A stretch of 42,903 bases of DNA from Kiritimatiellia bacterium (GTDB lineage: Bacteria > Verrucomicrobiota > Kiritimatiellia > RZYC01): the NCBI GenBank assembly GCA_028708815.1, contig JAQVYB010000013.1:1-42903 (forward strand). The letters run 5' to 3'. The position numbers were made by a program, and so were the translations under genes. A model generated the notes under the pieces. The model had not been told where the DNA came from and ran no database searches. It saw only the letters and a list, made by a program, of their open reading frames with translations. Below, one piece after another: positions 1 through 8,620 of the stretch; position 1 is the first letter of the stretch; each line of letters begins with the position of its first letter.

Positions 1-109
1 GCAAAAGAGCCCGGTTTTCACCAGCTATGGATCTCTGGCCACGTAATCGAAACGACTCGACTTAGCGGATGCGATTGACAGCACCACCACGGGTTCACTA
101 AGTACTTTG

Positions 110-1183
110 TCATACCCCCGCGCTTCCATTTATACACGCCTCAAGGAACTCCGCGGTGGTTTGAATATTGAAATATCTCCGCGCATAGTCGGATGCATTA
201 CGCGCAATCTTTATCCTCTCGACAGGATTTTGAAACAACCTTTCAACCCCTTTTAGTAGAGACAATGGTTGATCCACCTCACCAAGCATGCCGGTTCGTT
301 CATGCTGAACCACCGTTTCCGTTCCACTCACGCGCGCGACAACAGGCACACACCCGTGCGCCATGGCCTCCATGACTGCAATTGAATTTCCTTCAAACTT
401 TGTAAAGGACAGATAAATATCGGATCGCTCGTAATACGTCGCGAGTTCGCTCGGAGGGACGGCCCCAATAATACTAAAATAGCGGCGACGCCAGAAAGGA
501 ACCTTTTTCATATCATCAAACAACCATTCGTAATAAGGGCCATTACCTACGATGGTTAAATGAAATTTGACCCCCCGCTTCAACAACCATTCTCCCGCCG
601 GAATGAGTTCCGAACATCTTTTACCATAATTCTCAATACGCCCGGCATATAGAATTTCAAGGTGCTTACGACTCGGTCTTTCTGCATGTGCATCAGGCAC
701 ATCAACCCCGAGCAACAACAGCTTCGAAGGACTTTCCAATCGCTGATCAAGCAGTTCACAAACATGCTTGCTCACACCAAACTGAATATCCACGATGTCC
801 TGATTGTCCTTTGCGAGTTGGTAATAGTCTTCATGGTCGGAGTGACAGATCCCGAGAATTTTCAAAGAGACATTTTTGTTTTTTTTAGCATATCTCAGGG
901 CCTCATAGCCTCGCGGAAATTGATTGGGAAACACACAGGTGTCCCCCAGCGCTGCATAGGCGTTTCCCATCTCGGGAATCGACATGTTTTCTGCCGAGGG
1001 CAATTCCATAAAGGGTAGATCCCGAATCATCTCTCCAAGCTTTGTGGCATCCAGCTGTAACCCGCCATGCACCACCAGTTGAACATCATGCCCGACATTC
1101 GATAAAGCCCTGGCCAAGCGAAGACTGCTTACCTCTACGCCACCCACGGGAATACCATTACTAAATAAATACGAGAATTTCAT
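110..1183 (-). CDS. GT4-family (group 1) glycosyltransferase
   Basis: This is a cytoplasmic retaining glycosyltransferase expected to add a sugar from a nucleotide donor to a growing surface glycan. The N-terminal Rossmann half has the GT-B opening 'GGVEVSSLRLARAL', where acceptor-side glycine loops of GT4 enzymes sit. The C-terminal half carries 'ILYAGRIENYGKR' and, near residue 270, the donor-binding E-x7-E-type segment 'EGNSIAVMEAMAHGCVPV' followed by 'GMLGEVD'. The length of 357 aa is normal for the family. It is the most downstream gene seen of the minus-strand glycan block and is separated from the next gene by a transposase remnant. Donor and acceptor cannot be read from sequence. The family call is firm and the substrate unknown. 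Confidence 0.88.
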   Translation of the reverse strand: MKFSYLFSNGIPVGGVEVSSLRLARALSNVGHDVQLVVHGGLQLDATKLGEMIRDLPFMELPSAENMSIPEMGNAYAALGDTCVFPNQFPRGYEALRYAKKNKNVSLKILGICHSDHEDYYQLAKDNQDIVDIQFGVSKHVCELLDQRLESPSKLLLLGVDVPDAHAERPSRKHLEILYAGRIENYGKRCSELIPAGEWLLKRGVKFHLTIVGNGPYYEWLFDDMKKVPFWRRRYFSIIGAVPPSELATYYERSDIYLSFTKFEGNSIAVMEAMAHGCVPVVARVSGTETVVQHERTGMLGEVDQPLSLLKGVERLFQNPVERIKIARNASDYARRYFNIQTTAEFLEACINGSAGV

Positions 1184-1381
1184 GGCAAGAAAATCAGTCA
1201 GATCGTTTTTTTATGAAGGATACATTGAATTTCCGCCAACACATTGGGAATCAAAGGCTGATCAATGATTGATTTCCTGAGATTAACCTTTTCGGGCGTT
1301 GATATCTCAAGCATTCCCCGCCTTTTTAATCGCGGTCCTTCCGGCAATAGCGCAGGAAATTTCATTGATTAATCACTGGGT

Positions 1382-1654
1382 TTAAATCCAAGCCGCCCAA
1401 ATGGGGAATAGAACATCCCGGTTAAAACGTTCCCGATTCCTGCCGCCACGGGCCTGGTGAATGAATTGCAGGAAGCGGGTTTTTAGGTCCTCCGCCAGAG
1501 CAATCGTCAGGTTGTGGCGAAAGTATGTTACGATGTTCGGCCAATGTCACTTAAGGAGTTGCACAACCTTCTTGACCGGATTAAGCCGTGTGGCAATCGC
1601 CTCTTTGCACCAAGCTTTAAAACTTCTTGTGGCAGCATCAACCTTTTCATATCT
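1382..1654 (-). pseudogene. C-terminal remnant of an ISL3-family transposase
   Basis: The ORF track misses this. Reading the minus strand gives 91 codons in one frame, ending in TAA at 1382-1384, with a single internal TGA. The translation contains 'WCKEAIATRLNPVKKVVQLLK', then the stop, then 'HWPNIVTYFRHNLTIALAED' and 'ARGGRNRERF'. This matches the general pattern of ISL3-type DDE transposase tails (S-R-L-x-P-x-K-K-V-A, then N-I-L-T-Y-F-R-H-R-I-T-N-A-x-x-E-G, then A-R-G-F-R-N). The conserved EGLN is degraded to EDLK. The rest of the element and its inverted repeats are not visible. It occupies most of the 1184-1678 gap between two glycan genes and marks past IS activity. I see nothing else in that gap. 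Calling ISL3 rests on remembered family motifs. Confidence 0.72.
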
Positions 1655-1678
1655 CCAAAAGGTTATTAAAAGAAACGA

Positions 1679-2437
1679 CTACGAAAGCTTACGAAAACGG
1701 TAATAGTATCGGTATTCATTGAGGTATGAAGATTGATCGACCAGTTTAATTTCCAATGGCTGAAGACCGTTTATGCGGGCGTAACGTAGTAAAACATCGT
1801 GCCTCATAACAATCGGTTCCGTTTCAGTCGGCTTTTCGTGAAAACCTATTTGTGCTAATAATTCGCCCCCGTTTTTCAGCAACCGGGAAAATTCTCTTAT
1901 ACATTTTTTTAGATTATCGACATGATCCAGAGCGTTTACACAGAGAATTCGGTCAAATTCACCCTCAGGTAAGCCCGTATCTTCCCCTCGGGCATTAATA
2001 TAGGTAACACCATGCTCATTCAAAGGGAACCCGATCATTCGATAGACATCAAGCAGATGATCCAAACCATACTTTTCGCAATTTTTAAATCCTATCAACC
2101 CACATGTAGGACCACATCCCACATCCAACACCTTCATACCAGTAAAGCTATCGTCTCTCACATTGAGAAATCGTTTATACCGCTCAAAGCTATCGTCGTA
2201 ACAATTGCGCAGGAGCGCGACTCTGCGCTCCTCTGGCGTGGAGCAATTCTTGATTATTTCATTATACAGGCCTTGCCAAAAGTTCGACTCCTCCCGGAGT
2301 TTGATGCGGTAGCCCATAAATACTCTTCGCAATGGGCCTTTAATCCGGTTCCTGAAATACCAATATGGGGCCCAGCGCAAACAGACGAGTAAGCTGTGTA
2401 GCTTCTTTTTAATATCCGTGAAAGTCATTTGCCTCAT
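1679..2437 (-). CDS. Class I SAM-dependent methyltransferase
   Basis: Probable small-molecule or sugar methyltransferase of the glycan cluster. Near residue 100 lies motif I, 'MKVLDVGCGP', the SAM-binding glycine loop. It is followed by 'YGLDHLLD' (acidic end of strand 2), 'GEDTGLPEGEFDRILCVNALDHV' (motifs II and III) and 'LLKNGGELLAQIGFH' (motif IV), the usual Methyltransf_11 order. A basic N-terminal stretch of about 90 residues precedes the fold and may be an acceptor-recognition extension. The start could be the first Met or the Met three codons later. The gene lies between the IS remnant and a GT2 gene on the same strand. Substrate unknown. Confidence 0.85.
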   Translation of the reverse strand: MRQMTFTDIKKKLHSLLVCLRWAPYWYFRNRIKGPLRRVFMGYRIKLREESNFWQGLYNEIIKNCSTPEERRVALLRNCYDDSFERYKRFLNVRDDSFTGMKVLDVGCGPTCGLIGFKNCEKYGLDHLLDVYRMIGFPLNEHGVTYINARGEDTGLPEGEFDRILCVNALDHVDNLKKCIREFSRLLKNGGELLAQIGFHEKPTETEPIVMRHDVLLRYARINGLQPLEIKLVDQSSYLNEYRYYYRFRKLS

Positions 2438-2516
2438 TGCTCCAGAGAATTGATCCGCTACGCACTGGTATCATTGAACAACCTATCACACATAGATTAC
2501 AAGCACTCCCAGATGC

Positions 2517-3476
2517 TCAGTCCTGATTCTGACCCCTATGCAAGATGATCTTCCCCAGCAACCTGCCGGCAGGCAACAAGATTGCCGGGCTCGCCCACCC
2601 CACCCTCATACTAAACATCCACGCCATCCACGCTTCATTATAATTACCGGTCGCACAATTATGCTCACAAATCATCAGTCCTCTTGTTGAGTAAGTCCTT
2701 CGTAAACAGGTATAATACCTCCAGGCGTCACGAAGATAGCCACGGCTGACTTGGAGTGCTAATCTTTTAGCCATATACTCCTCGTTCTGAGCCGCCACCG
2801 GACGATATTTTTTCGAATCCTGACCTGGATGCACTCGATATTTTATTAATGGCTCACCTATATAGGCAATATTCCAGCGCGCCGCTATTCGAAGCCACAT
2901 GTTGAGGTCTGTCGCCAAACTCAACCTCGTGTCAAAATCGCCTAGTTGATCAATGACTTCACTCCTCATGATTACACTCGGAGCAACAATCCAATTATCA
3001 CCTTTGAAAACAGAGGAAAAGGCATCATCGCCCGATTTATATACGTGGCTTTCACGCAAACTGTTTAACGTCGGACCTTCTATAACTTCGTTACGCCCAT
3101 TTATAAATAATGCATCGGAGCAGACCATACCTATCCGGTCATGTTCCTCCATGAGCATCACCTTTTTCTCAAGATTCGCTCCCATCATCAGGTCATCAGC
3201 ATGCGCAATATATATGTATTTCTCATCCCGCCTCTGCCGAAGACATGTGTTAAACGTCTTTGTTAGTCCCTGATTTACCGGATTAAGCACCAGCTCTATG
3301 CGTCTTTTTGCTTCTTCCTCCTGCAGTATTTCCCTAGTACCGTCAGTCGAACAATCATCTACACAAACAATGCGCACATTTCGGTAGCCTTGATTTATGA
3401 CCTCGTTAATGGTCTGTGCTATATATTTTTTGACATTATAAGCTGGTATCACGACCAGTATACGATGCTCATTCAT
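2517..3476 (-). CDS. Family 2 glycosyltransferase
   Basis: GT-A fold glycosyltransferase that would transfer a sugar from a nucleotide-activated donor at the cytoplasmic face of the inner membrane. The N-terminus 'RILVVIPAYNVKKYIAQTI' and 'VCVDDCSTDGT' is the standard GT2 nucleotide-binding start. 'YIAHADDLM' supplies the metal-binding D-D motif (DxD equivalent), and 'LATDLNMWLRIA' fits the catalytic-base region. The 319-aa length is normal. The C-terminal ~80 residues are basic with a short hydrophobic helix, suggesting membrane association. It starts 28 bp downstream of the flavoprotein gene on the same strand, so cotranscription is likely. Specificity cannot be assigned. Confidence 0.9.
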   Translation of the reverse strand: MNEHRILVVIPAYNVKKYIAQTINEVINQGYRNVRIVCVDDCSTDGTREILQEEEAKRRIELVLNPVNQGLTKTFNTCLRQRRDEKYIYIAHADDLMMGANLEKKVMLMEEHDRIGMVCSDALFINGRNEVIEGPTLNSLRESHVYKSGDDAFSSVFKGDNWIVAPSVIMRSEVIDQLGDFDTRLSLATDLNMWLRIAARWNIAYIGEPLIKYRVHPGQDSKKYRPVAAQNEEYMAKRLALQVSRGYLRDAWRYYTCLRRTYSTRGLMICEHNCATGNYNEAWMAWMFSMRVGWASPAILLPAGRLLGKIILHRGQNQD

Positions 3477-3504
3477 AAGAACCCTATATTTCTCATACAG
3501 CGAA

Positions 3505-4923
3505 TCACTTGCCTAACACCTTTAACAAACCATTATTCACCTTGCCTGGATAGCGCCACGTGATTTCTTCTGTACCATAAATGATGTGGTCCGCCGCCTC
3601 AACCCCCTGCATGAAGCTATGGTCCATATTTCCTGCTTCATACTTCCAAGCCCCAAAGCGGCCACGACTATATACTCCGTGTGCAAGCAAATCATTCAGG
3701 ACTTCATGTACGATCGCATCCCTATTTATGGTTGGAACCGGATATCCATATTCTGCACACATAGAATAATGATGAATCTGTTCCTTATTCTTGTTCGATG
3801 ATTCAGCTTCATCCAGGCCGAGACAGGGAAAAAGATGAGAGATTCCCGATAACGTATCCCTATCAAATGAATCGGCATTCAGCATCACATCTTCTCCCGG
3901 CCGGCTCGTTTCGCACATAAAGGAACACATCTCCGGCGACGGAGTGTGCGAACTTGAGAATAATGAAAACGGGGTAATCCGATAAAAGCACGCATCATCT
4001 GCAGGACAATAGATCCAGGTTTTGTCAGACATCTCTTTGGGAATACTGCGTTCAAGCCCGAGACAAGAGACATAGGTGTGTGAGAACCGTAACTGATCAG
4101 TCATTTGACTTAGCCTCTGCTCATTGCACATGCGGCAGAGCAGGTTCAACGGCGTTGATGATATGAGAACATCAAAATGCTCAACCGATCCGTCGGAAAG
4201 CGTCAATTCTTTGCTCTGGAGATTAAGCACCACAATTTGAGACTTCAGTCGAATTTTATCTGGAGGGATTTCTTTTGCGATGGCATTAAAGATTCTACCG
4301 GTGCCTCCATTTTTCGGAAACATAAACAGTGCGTTTGGCCCCCAATCAATATCATCAACACCCGCCGCCATATTCCGTTTAACCCGTTGCAGATCAACAG
4401 ACGGCACGCGATCACCCAGCCAGTTGGCCCCCATCTGTGAGGGATCGGTTGACCAATTTTTCCGATTATAGGGAATCATAAAATGATTTGCGATTCCCTC
4501 ACCAAACTGATCGTATATCCATTCTTTGAAATTGCTTGCTGATTTTTTCGGACTATCCCCCAACTTCTCAAGCCCGCCCAGGCATTCCTCTCTTATATGT
4601 TGCGGCAAATGCCAGAAATTATACTGAAATGGATACGGCACCCAACAACCATAAAGGCGAACCCATGATTTTCTTATGTGCTTATAATATCCATCTGGCA
4701 ACAAATGTTTAAGGAGGCGATCCATATATTCATAATGCGAATGAAGCACATGAACAGCAAAATCCCATGTATAACATTTGCTATCCCGAAATGAGGCAGA
4801 CAAGCCGCCAACATACGAATTCTGTTCGTAAATTATGTAATTCTGATGGCCCAATTCCTCCAACCTGTGTGCAGCCCCCAACCCACATGGACCGGCTCCA
4901 ATTATTACAATTCGTTTTCCCAT
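3505..4923 (-). CDS. FAD-dependent oxidoreductase, UDP-galactopyranose-mutase/protoporphyrinogen-oxidase-like
   Basis: The first 35 residues, 'RIVIIGAGPCGLGAAHRLEE' followed by 'YEQNSYVGGLSAS', form the FAD-binding dinucleotide fold and GG doublet of the amine-oxidase/UGM superfamily. 'WVPYPFQYN' near residue 115 recalls the substrate-cap region of UDP-galactopyranose mutases. At 472 aa it is longer than classical Glf (about 370-390), so it belongs to the larger 'NAD(P)/FAD-dependent oxidoreductase' group common in O-antigen and exopolysaccharide loci. The C-terminal 'YSRGRFGAWKYEAGNMDHSFMQGVEAAD' is the second FAD-contacting segment. It probably isomerises or oxidises a nucleotide sugar in this cluster. 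The exact reaction is unknown. Confidence 0.82.
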   Translation of the reverse strand: MGKRIVIIGAGPCGLGAAHRLEELGHQNYIIYEQNSYVGGLSASFRDSKCYTWDFAVHVLHSHYEYMDRLLKHLLPDGYYKHIRKSWVRLYGCWVPYPFQYNFWHLPQHIREECLGGLEKLGDSPKKSASNFKEWIYDQFGEGIANHFMIPYNRKNWSTDPSQMGANWLGDRVPSVDLQRVKRNMAAGVDDIDWGPNALFMFPKNGGTGRIFNAIAKEIPPDKIRLKSQIVVLNLQSKELTLSDGSVEHFDVLISSTPLNLLCRMCNEQRLSQMTDQLRFSHTYVSCLGLERSIPKEMSDKTWIYCPADDACFYRITPFSLFSSSHTPSPEMCSFMCETSRPGEDVMLNADSFDRDTLSGISHLFPCLGLDEAESSNKNKEQIHHYSMCAEYGYPVPTINRDAIVHEVLNDLLAHGVYSRGRFGAWKYEAGNMDHSFMQGVEAADHIIYGTEEITWRYPGKVNNGLLKVLGK

Positions 4924-5012
4924 TTATCTATTATCCTATTTCACGCCCATTTCATAGATCATCGAACCGAACAACTGAAACAAAAGAAATATCACCATTG
5001 ATGTGCAATGAA

Positions 5013-5891
5013 TTACGCAGATGGCATGTCCGATATCAACCCCTTATCGGATGCCATTGGAAAAAGCTCATCAAATTGTATACGATCAAAAACCTCGAGA
5101 TTCCCTCCGCGCGTGGCGTTTGCAATTAAAACACCTTTCCGATCTGCCTCCTTTTTAGCACGTTCATATGCACGTATATGACGATTTATATTAGGTGGAT
5201 ATATACTCTTTGAATTCCCCCTGTAATTCGGATGAAAGTGTCCCCGCCCATGCATCATATCAATACTCACCGGCTCGTCACCTTCAGCCGGTCCAGTATA
5301 CCCGGGATAATTGCAATCTACCCCGACAAGATAAATTTTTTTGAATCCCATATACAATGCAAACTGAAGGTGGTTGTACGTACACGTTGACCCCCAGTAT
5401 ATTCCTCTAAAGGGATCCCGCCCGAAAGAAGGAACCCAGTCATCTGATACCTCTTCCCATATATACCGATAATACAGGGCATTCTTAAAGTATCCACCAT
5501 TCCTCAACACCTCTTGATGAAGAAAGACACAACTATTCTCAAGATGCATTCGGATGTTTTCAGAATTCTGCATAACATAAGATGTTTCTACTGCTGTATA
5601 AAACGTAGGCCGCCAATCCGTATCAGAAAACGCAAGCCCGATATCATTCGATGCAAATGTAAGTTCCTCTTTTAGTTTATCCAAATCCTCAACACACAAA
5701 CTCGGCCCGTTCCCCACAATAAAACACCGCCCCCCTGGATATTTATTTTTCAAGGCATACAAACGGCGATCATTGGTTGACAATGGCAACCCAATCCTGG
5801 ATGCAAAATGTGATACCCCCATATAGCGAGCCAGGAAATTGTAGTATCCGCCACAAATCGAATATATTGTGTCAAGGCAGCTTCTAAGCAT
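5013..5891 (-). CDS. DUF115 / Maf-like protein (MptE-like fold), copy 1
   Basis: The core 'YPGGRCFIVGNGPSL' followed by 'LTFASNDIGLAF' and 'WRPTFYTAVE' is the signature of DUF115 (6-hydroxymethylpterin pyrophosphokinase MptE-like; motility accessory factor Maf). Later segments 'LVGVDCNYPG' and 'RAYERAKKEADRKGVLIANATRGG' complete the Rossmann-like domain. In Campylobacter, Helicobacter, Aeromonas and Clostridium, Maf proteins carry this domain and are needed to place nonulosonic acids on flagellin. Here the gene lies 23 bp downstream of the NeuB fusion and shares its strand, with flagellin in the same window. It is about 292 aa, so it holds only the DUF115 core and lacks the long flanking regions of epsilonproteobacterial Maf. 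A polysaccharide sialyltransferase-like role is the alternative. Confidence 0.8.
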   Translation of the reverse strand: MLRSCLDTIYSICGGYYNFLARYMGVSHFASRIGLPLSTNDRRLYALKNKYPGGRCFIVGNGPSLCVEDLDKLKEELTFASNDIGLAFSDTDWRPTFYTAVETSYVMQNSENIRMHLENSCVFLHQEVLRNGGYFKNALYYRYIWEEVSDDWVPSFGRDPFRGIYWGSTCTYNHLQFALYMGFKKIYLVGVDCNYPGYTGPAEGDEPVSIDMMHGRGHFHPNYRGNSKSIYPPNINRHIRAYERAKKEADRKGVLIANATRGGNLEVFDRIQFDELFPMASDKGLISDMPSA

Positions 5892-5914
5892 TTGATTTGT
5901 GGCCCATAAAGAAA

Positions 5915-7816
5915 TTACAGTTCATTATACTCATTTAATTTGATCAAAGCTCGGCAAGCCTCTGCATTATTATTCAAATGCCCGCTCCATATTTCCGGAA
6001 CCCAGGAAAATTGTACTTCAGATAGCACACAAAGCACTGAATCCCAATCAATCTCTCCTTCCCCTATCTGCAACCCTTCGCCATCAATCCCTTTTGCATC
6101 CGATATGTGCACATGGCGGACGTATGGAAGGCATTTGCACACGTAATTTTCCAATAACTCTCCGCGATAATTGCAATGCATTTGTGCATGGGCCAAATCC
6201 AACGTCATTCCACAACCAGCATATTCGCATAACCATGAAAAATCTTCGGCATAGGCAAACAGATTCTGAAACCACTGACCGCCCAGATACCAGGGACGGG
6301 GCGGCAAATTTTCCGGAAGTAGCTGACAGTCACGCCCTTCAAGACGCATAAAATTCTCTGCGGCTACAGCAAGTAACTCCGACCGTTTTTCGACGGGCGC
6401 ATCCATGCTCATCCCTCCAAGGTGAAAAACAATGCCGGGTTGACCACTAAAACGCTTGCCCAACTCAGCCGCCTTATCAATCGTGCGCTGGAATATTTGT
6501 ATCGTATGCTCGCGCTGCGATAACTCATCGGCACTCAAATCAAGCAGGCGCCCGGCGTCAAATTCCGGAGCATGGACAATTAAACGCTGCGAATATCGAT
6601 TTTGTAACATGCCGGCGTCGAAATTCAAATCACTCGTGCTGAAATGCAACTCTACCAACATTGGATTGTGCTCAAGAACAGTGTCAAGGTCATGAAACCG
6701 GGCTTTCAAACCCCACGGGTGCTTGAATAAAAAGGTCTTATTTTTTTCTTTCTGGACAGGTGGCGTATCAAGATCCGCATCTACGAATACATCGCCTTTG
6801 CATATGTCGCGTTCTAGCGTTCTGCCCAGCAAGTCGTTGTATCGCTGCGGAGACAGCCCCTTGCCCGGACCTTTGACCTCCACCATATCAGATGTTACAA
6901 CAGTACCCTTTATACAATCACATGATGCAATCAAACTTTTCCGAAACACCTGTTGGTTGAGCTTCTCCATCGTTGACATGCCTTTCTCATGTCTCACAAG
7001 TGATTTTTCTGCATTACGAATATCGCGGACAAGACGTGCAAAGCCACTCGGCTCAAGACTGGTCGCATGATCAGGCCCGACCAAAGTCCTATCAAGCGTC
7101 AGGTGTTTTTCTATAATGCATGCTCCCAGCGTTAATGCGACCAATGGCATGGCAATGCCCCGCTCGTGGCTACTGTAACCGACCGGAACTCCATACTTTT
7201 TCAGCGTTTCGATATACCGCAAGTTCAGATTCTCAAATGGCGCCGGATAGGTGCTTACACAATGCAATATAGCGACAGCATTAGTTTTCTTCGACAACCA
7301 GCGCATTGTATAGTCAATCTCTTCTGCAGTCGCCATTCCCGTTGAAAGAATTAATGGTTTGTTCGATTCAGCCAGCTTTTCAACCAAAGGCATATTAACC
7401 AAATCGGCGGAGGCCACCTTGTACGCAGGAGTTTTAAGTTCTTCAAGAAACCTGAAACTTTCTTCATCAAACGGCGTACACAAAAACGTTATTCCATTGT
7501 CTTCACAATGCTGCTGAATACAGCGAAAATCATCCAGTTTTAATTGTGAGCTCTGCAATTGAGGCAACAGGTACTGAAAAGCCCATTCGGCCAAATTTGG
7601 ATTGTTCAGCAATTCCTCCGGATAGAGTTTTTCCAGATCGCGCAATTGAAATTTAACCGCATCGGCACCCGCCTTGACAGCCGCGTCAACCAACTGTAAC
7701 GCCATTTCCAATGCTCCATTATGATTAATCCCTGCCTCGGCAATGATATAGCACGGAGCGTCACCTCCAACCAGCCGACCGCCAATCTTCATTTGCTTCT
7801 GCTCGTTATCACTCAT
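5915..7816 (-). CDS. NeuB-family nonulosonic acid synthase fused to a SAF domain and a C-terminal TIM barrel
   Basis: Three modules are visible. Residues ~8-285 are the NeuB aldolase-type barrel ('CYIIAEAGINHNG', 'AVKFQLRD', 'HCVSTYPAPFENLNL', 'VGYSSHERG', 'IIEKHLTLDR'), which condenses phosphoenolpyruvate with a hexosamine-type sugar. Residues ~300-360 are the antifreeze-like SAF domain ('KGPGKGLSPQRYNDLLGR'). Residues ~375-633 resemble an AP-endonuclease-2/xylose-isomerase-like barrel, with candidate metal ligands in 'IVHAPEF', 'LLPENLP', 'TLDLAHAQ', 'VRHVHISDA' and 'VPEIW'. Ordinary NeuB is about 340-350 aa, so the barrel is an added domain, perhaps an isomerase or epimerase for the precursor. 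I chose the ATG at 7816 over the GTG at 7831 because GGAG sits six bases upstream of it. The gene overlaps the neuA end by 8 bp, implying coupling. Confidence 0.92.
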   Translation of the reverse strand: MSDNEQKQMKIGGRLVGGDAPCYIIAEAGINHNGALEMALQLVDAAVKAGADAVKFQLRDLEKLYPEELLNNPNLAEWAFQYLLPQLQSSQLKLDDFRCIQQHCEDNGITFLCTPFDEESFRFLEELKTPAYKVASADLVNMPLVEKLAESNKPLILSTGMATAEEIDYTMRWLSKKTNAVAILHCVSTYPAPFENLNLRYIETLKKYGVPVGYSSHERGIAMPLVALTLGACIIEKHLTLDRTLVGPDHATSLEPSGFARLVRDIRNAEKSLVRHEKGMSTMEKLNQQVFRKSLIASCDCIKGTVVTSDMVEVKGPGKGLSPQRYNDLLGRTLERDICKGDVFVDADLDTPPVQKEKNKTFLFKHPWGLKARFHDLDTVLEHNPMLVELHFSTSDLNFDAGMLQNRYSQRLIVHAPEFDAGRLLDLSADELSQREHTIQIFQRTIDKAAELGKRFSGQPGIVFHLGGMSMDAPVEKRSELLAVAAENFMRLEGRDCQLLPENLPPRPWYLGGQWFQNLFAYAEDFSWLCEYAGCGMTLDLAHAQMHCNYRGELLENYVCKCLPYVRHVHISDAKGIDGEGLQIGEGEIDWDSVLCVLSEVQFSWVPEIWSGHLNNNAEACRALIKLNEYNEL

Positions 7817-8510
7817 GGTGGTCTCCTGCACAAAGGCGCTGCATTATTTTCTCTGCTTCAATAAAATCATCTTCAGCATCAATATCAACAGCACTGTCTG
7901 GAGGCATTTCGTACAACACAATACGCCCTCCGAGGCGATTCTGAAACTGCCGTAGAACCCTCGGTTTAAACACATAAATTGAACCATTCTCGTGATACAA
8001 GGGAGATAACTCCTGATGACGGGGACGCGCTCTATAGTCATAGTTTAACGAGACAGCTTTCCCTTCAGACTTTTTCCAAAAAAACTTCAGAATGGGAACA
8101 ACGGAAAGCAAACTGTCTGCCTGACTCTTTTTAAGCATGGCAACAGCATCATCAACATCACTTCTCCGCCTTACTGGCGAAGTACACTGAAGAAAAACAA
8201 CAATATCCGGCTCATACCCCTCTTGTTCACAAAGCCGCTCAAGAACGTGAGACAAGGCAGCCTCAGAAGTTGCCGAATCCCCGCTAATGACCTCGGGCCG
8301 CTTGATCACCTCTGCGCCCCACGTGCACGCAACATTGGCAATTTCATCATCGTCCGTTGAAACAATGACACGGCTTACTGCTTTGGCCACAAGGGCCGCC
8401 TGAATAGTCCAGGCAATCAGTGGCTTGCCGGCAATCATTCGAATATTCTTGCGAGGAATTCCTTTTGATCCTCCACGTGCAGGGATAATTGCCAGAACCT
8501 CTTCTTCCAT
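7809..8510 (-). CDS. neuA: CMP-nonulosonic acid synthetase (acylneuraminate cytidylyltransferase), copy 1
   Basis: Activates the NeuB product with CTP to give the CMP-sugar donor. The N-terminus 'LAIIPARGGSKGIPRKNI' is the conserved cytidylyltransferase P-loop-like motif. 'KPLIAWTIQAAL', 'VIVSTDDDEIA' and 'FLQCTSPVRRRSDVDDAV' follow in family order, and the C-terminal 'VDIDAEDDFIEAE' supplies the catalytic metal-binding acidic pair. The 233-aa length is typical of NeuA/LegF/PseF. It is the first gene of a translationally coupled neuA-neuB pair. Whether the sugar is Neu5Ac, legionaminic or pseudaminic acid cannot be decided, because the upstream enzymes (NeuC, LegB/C, PseB/C) are not in the window. 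Confidence 0.92.
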   Translation of the reverse strand: MEEEVLAIIPARGGSKGIPRKNIRMIAGKPLIAWTIQAALVAKAVSRVIVSTDDDEIANVACTWGAEVIKRPEVISGDSATSEAALSHVLERLCEQEGYEPDIVVFLQCTSPVRRRSDVDDAVAMLKKSQADSLLSVVPILKFFWKKSEGKAVSLNYDYRARPRHQELSPLYHENGSIYVFKPRVLRQFQNRLGGRIVLYEMPPDSAVDIDAEDDFIEAEKIMQRLCAGDHHE

Positions 8511-8620
8511 ATTCTTATTTTTCCAATCTGGTTAACAAAAGCCGCTGTCACCGTGATGGTGTGACGGTATTACACAGGTAACGTCTCCACGTAATCACAA
8601 CAAAGATCAAAGCCCCCCCC

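Noticed and set aside
8535-8580. Terminator hairpin upstream of neuA copy 1
   Set aside because: GTCACC/GGTGTGAC pairing is bulged and weak with no U-tract.
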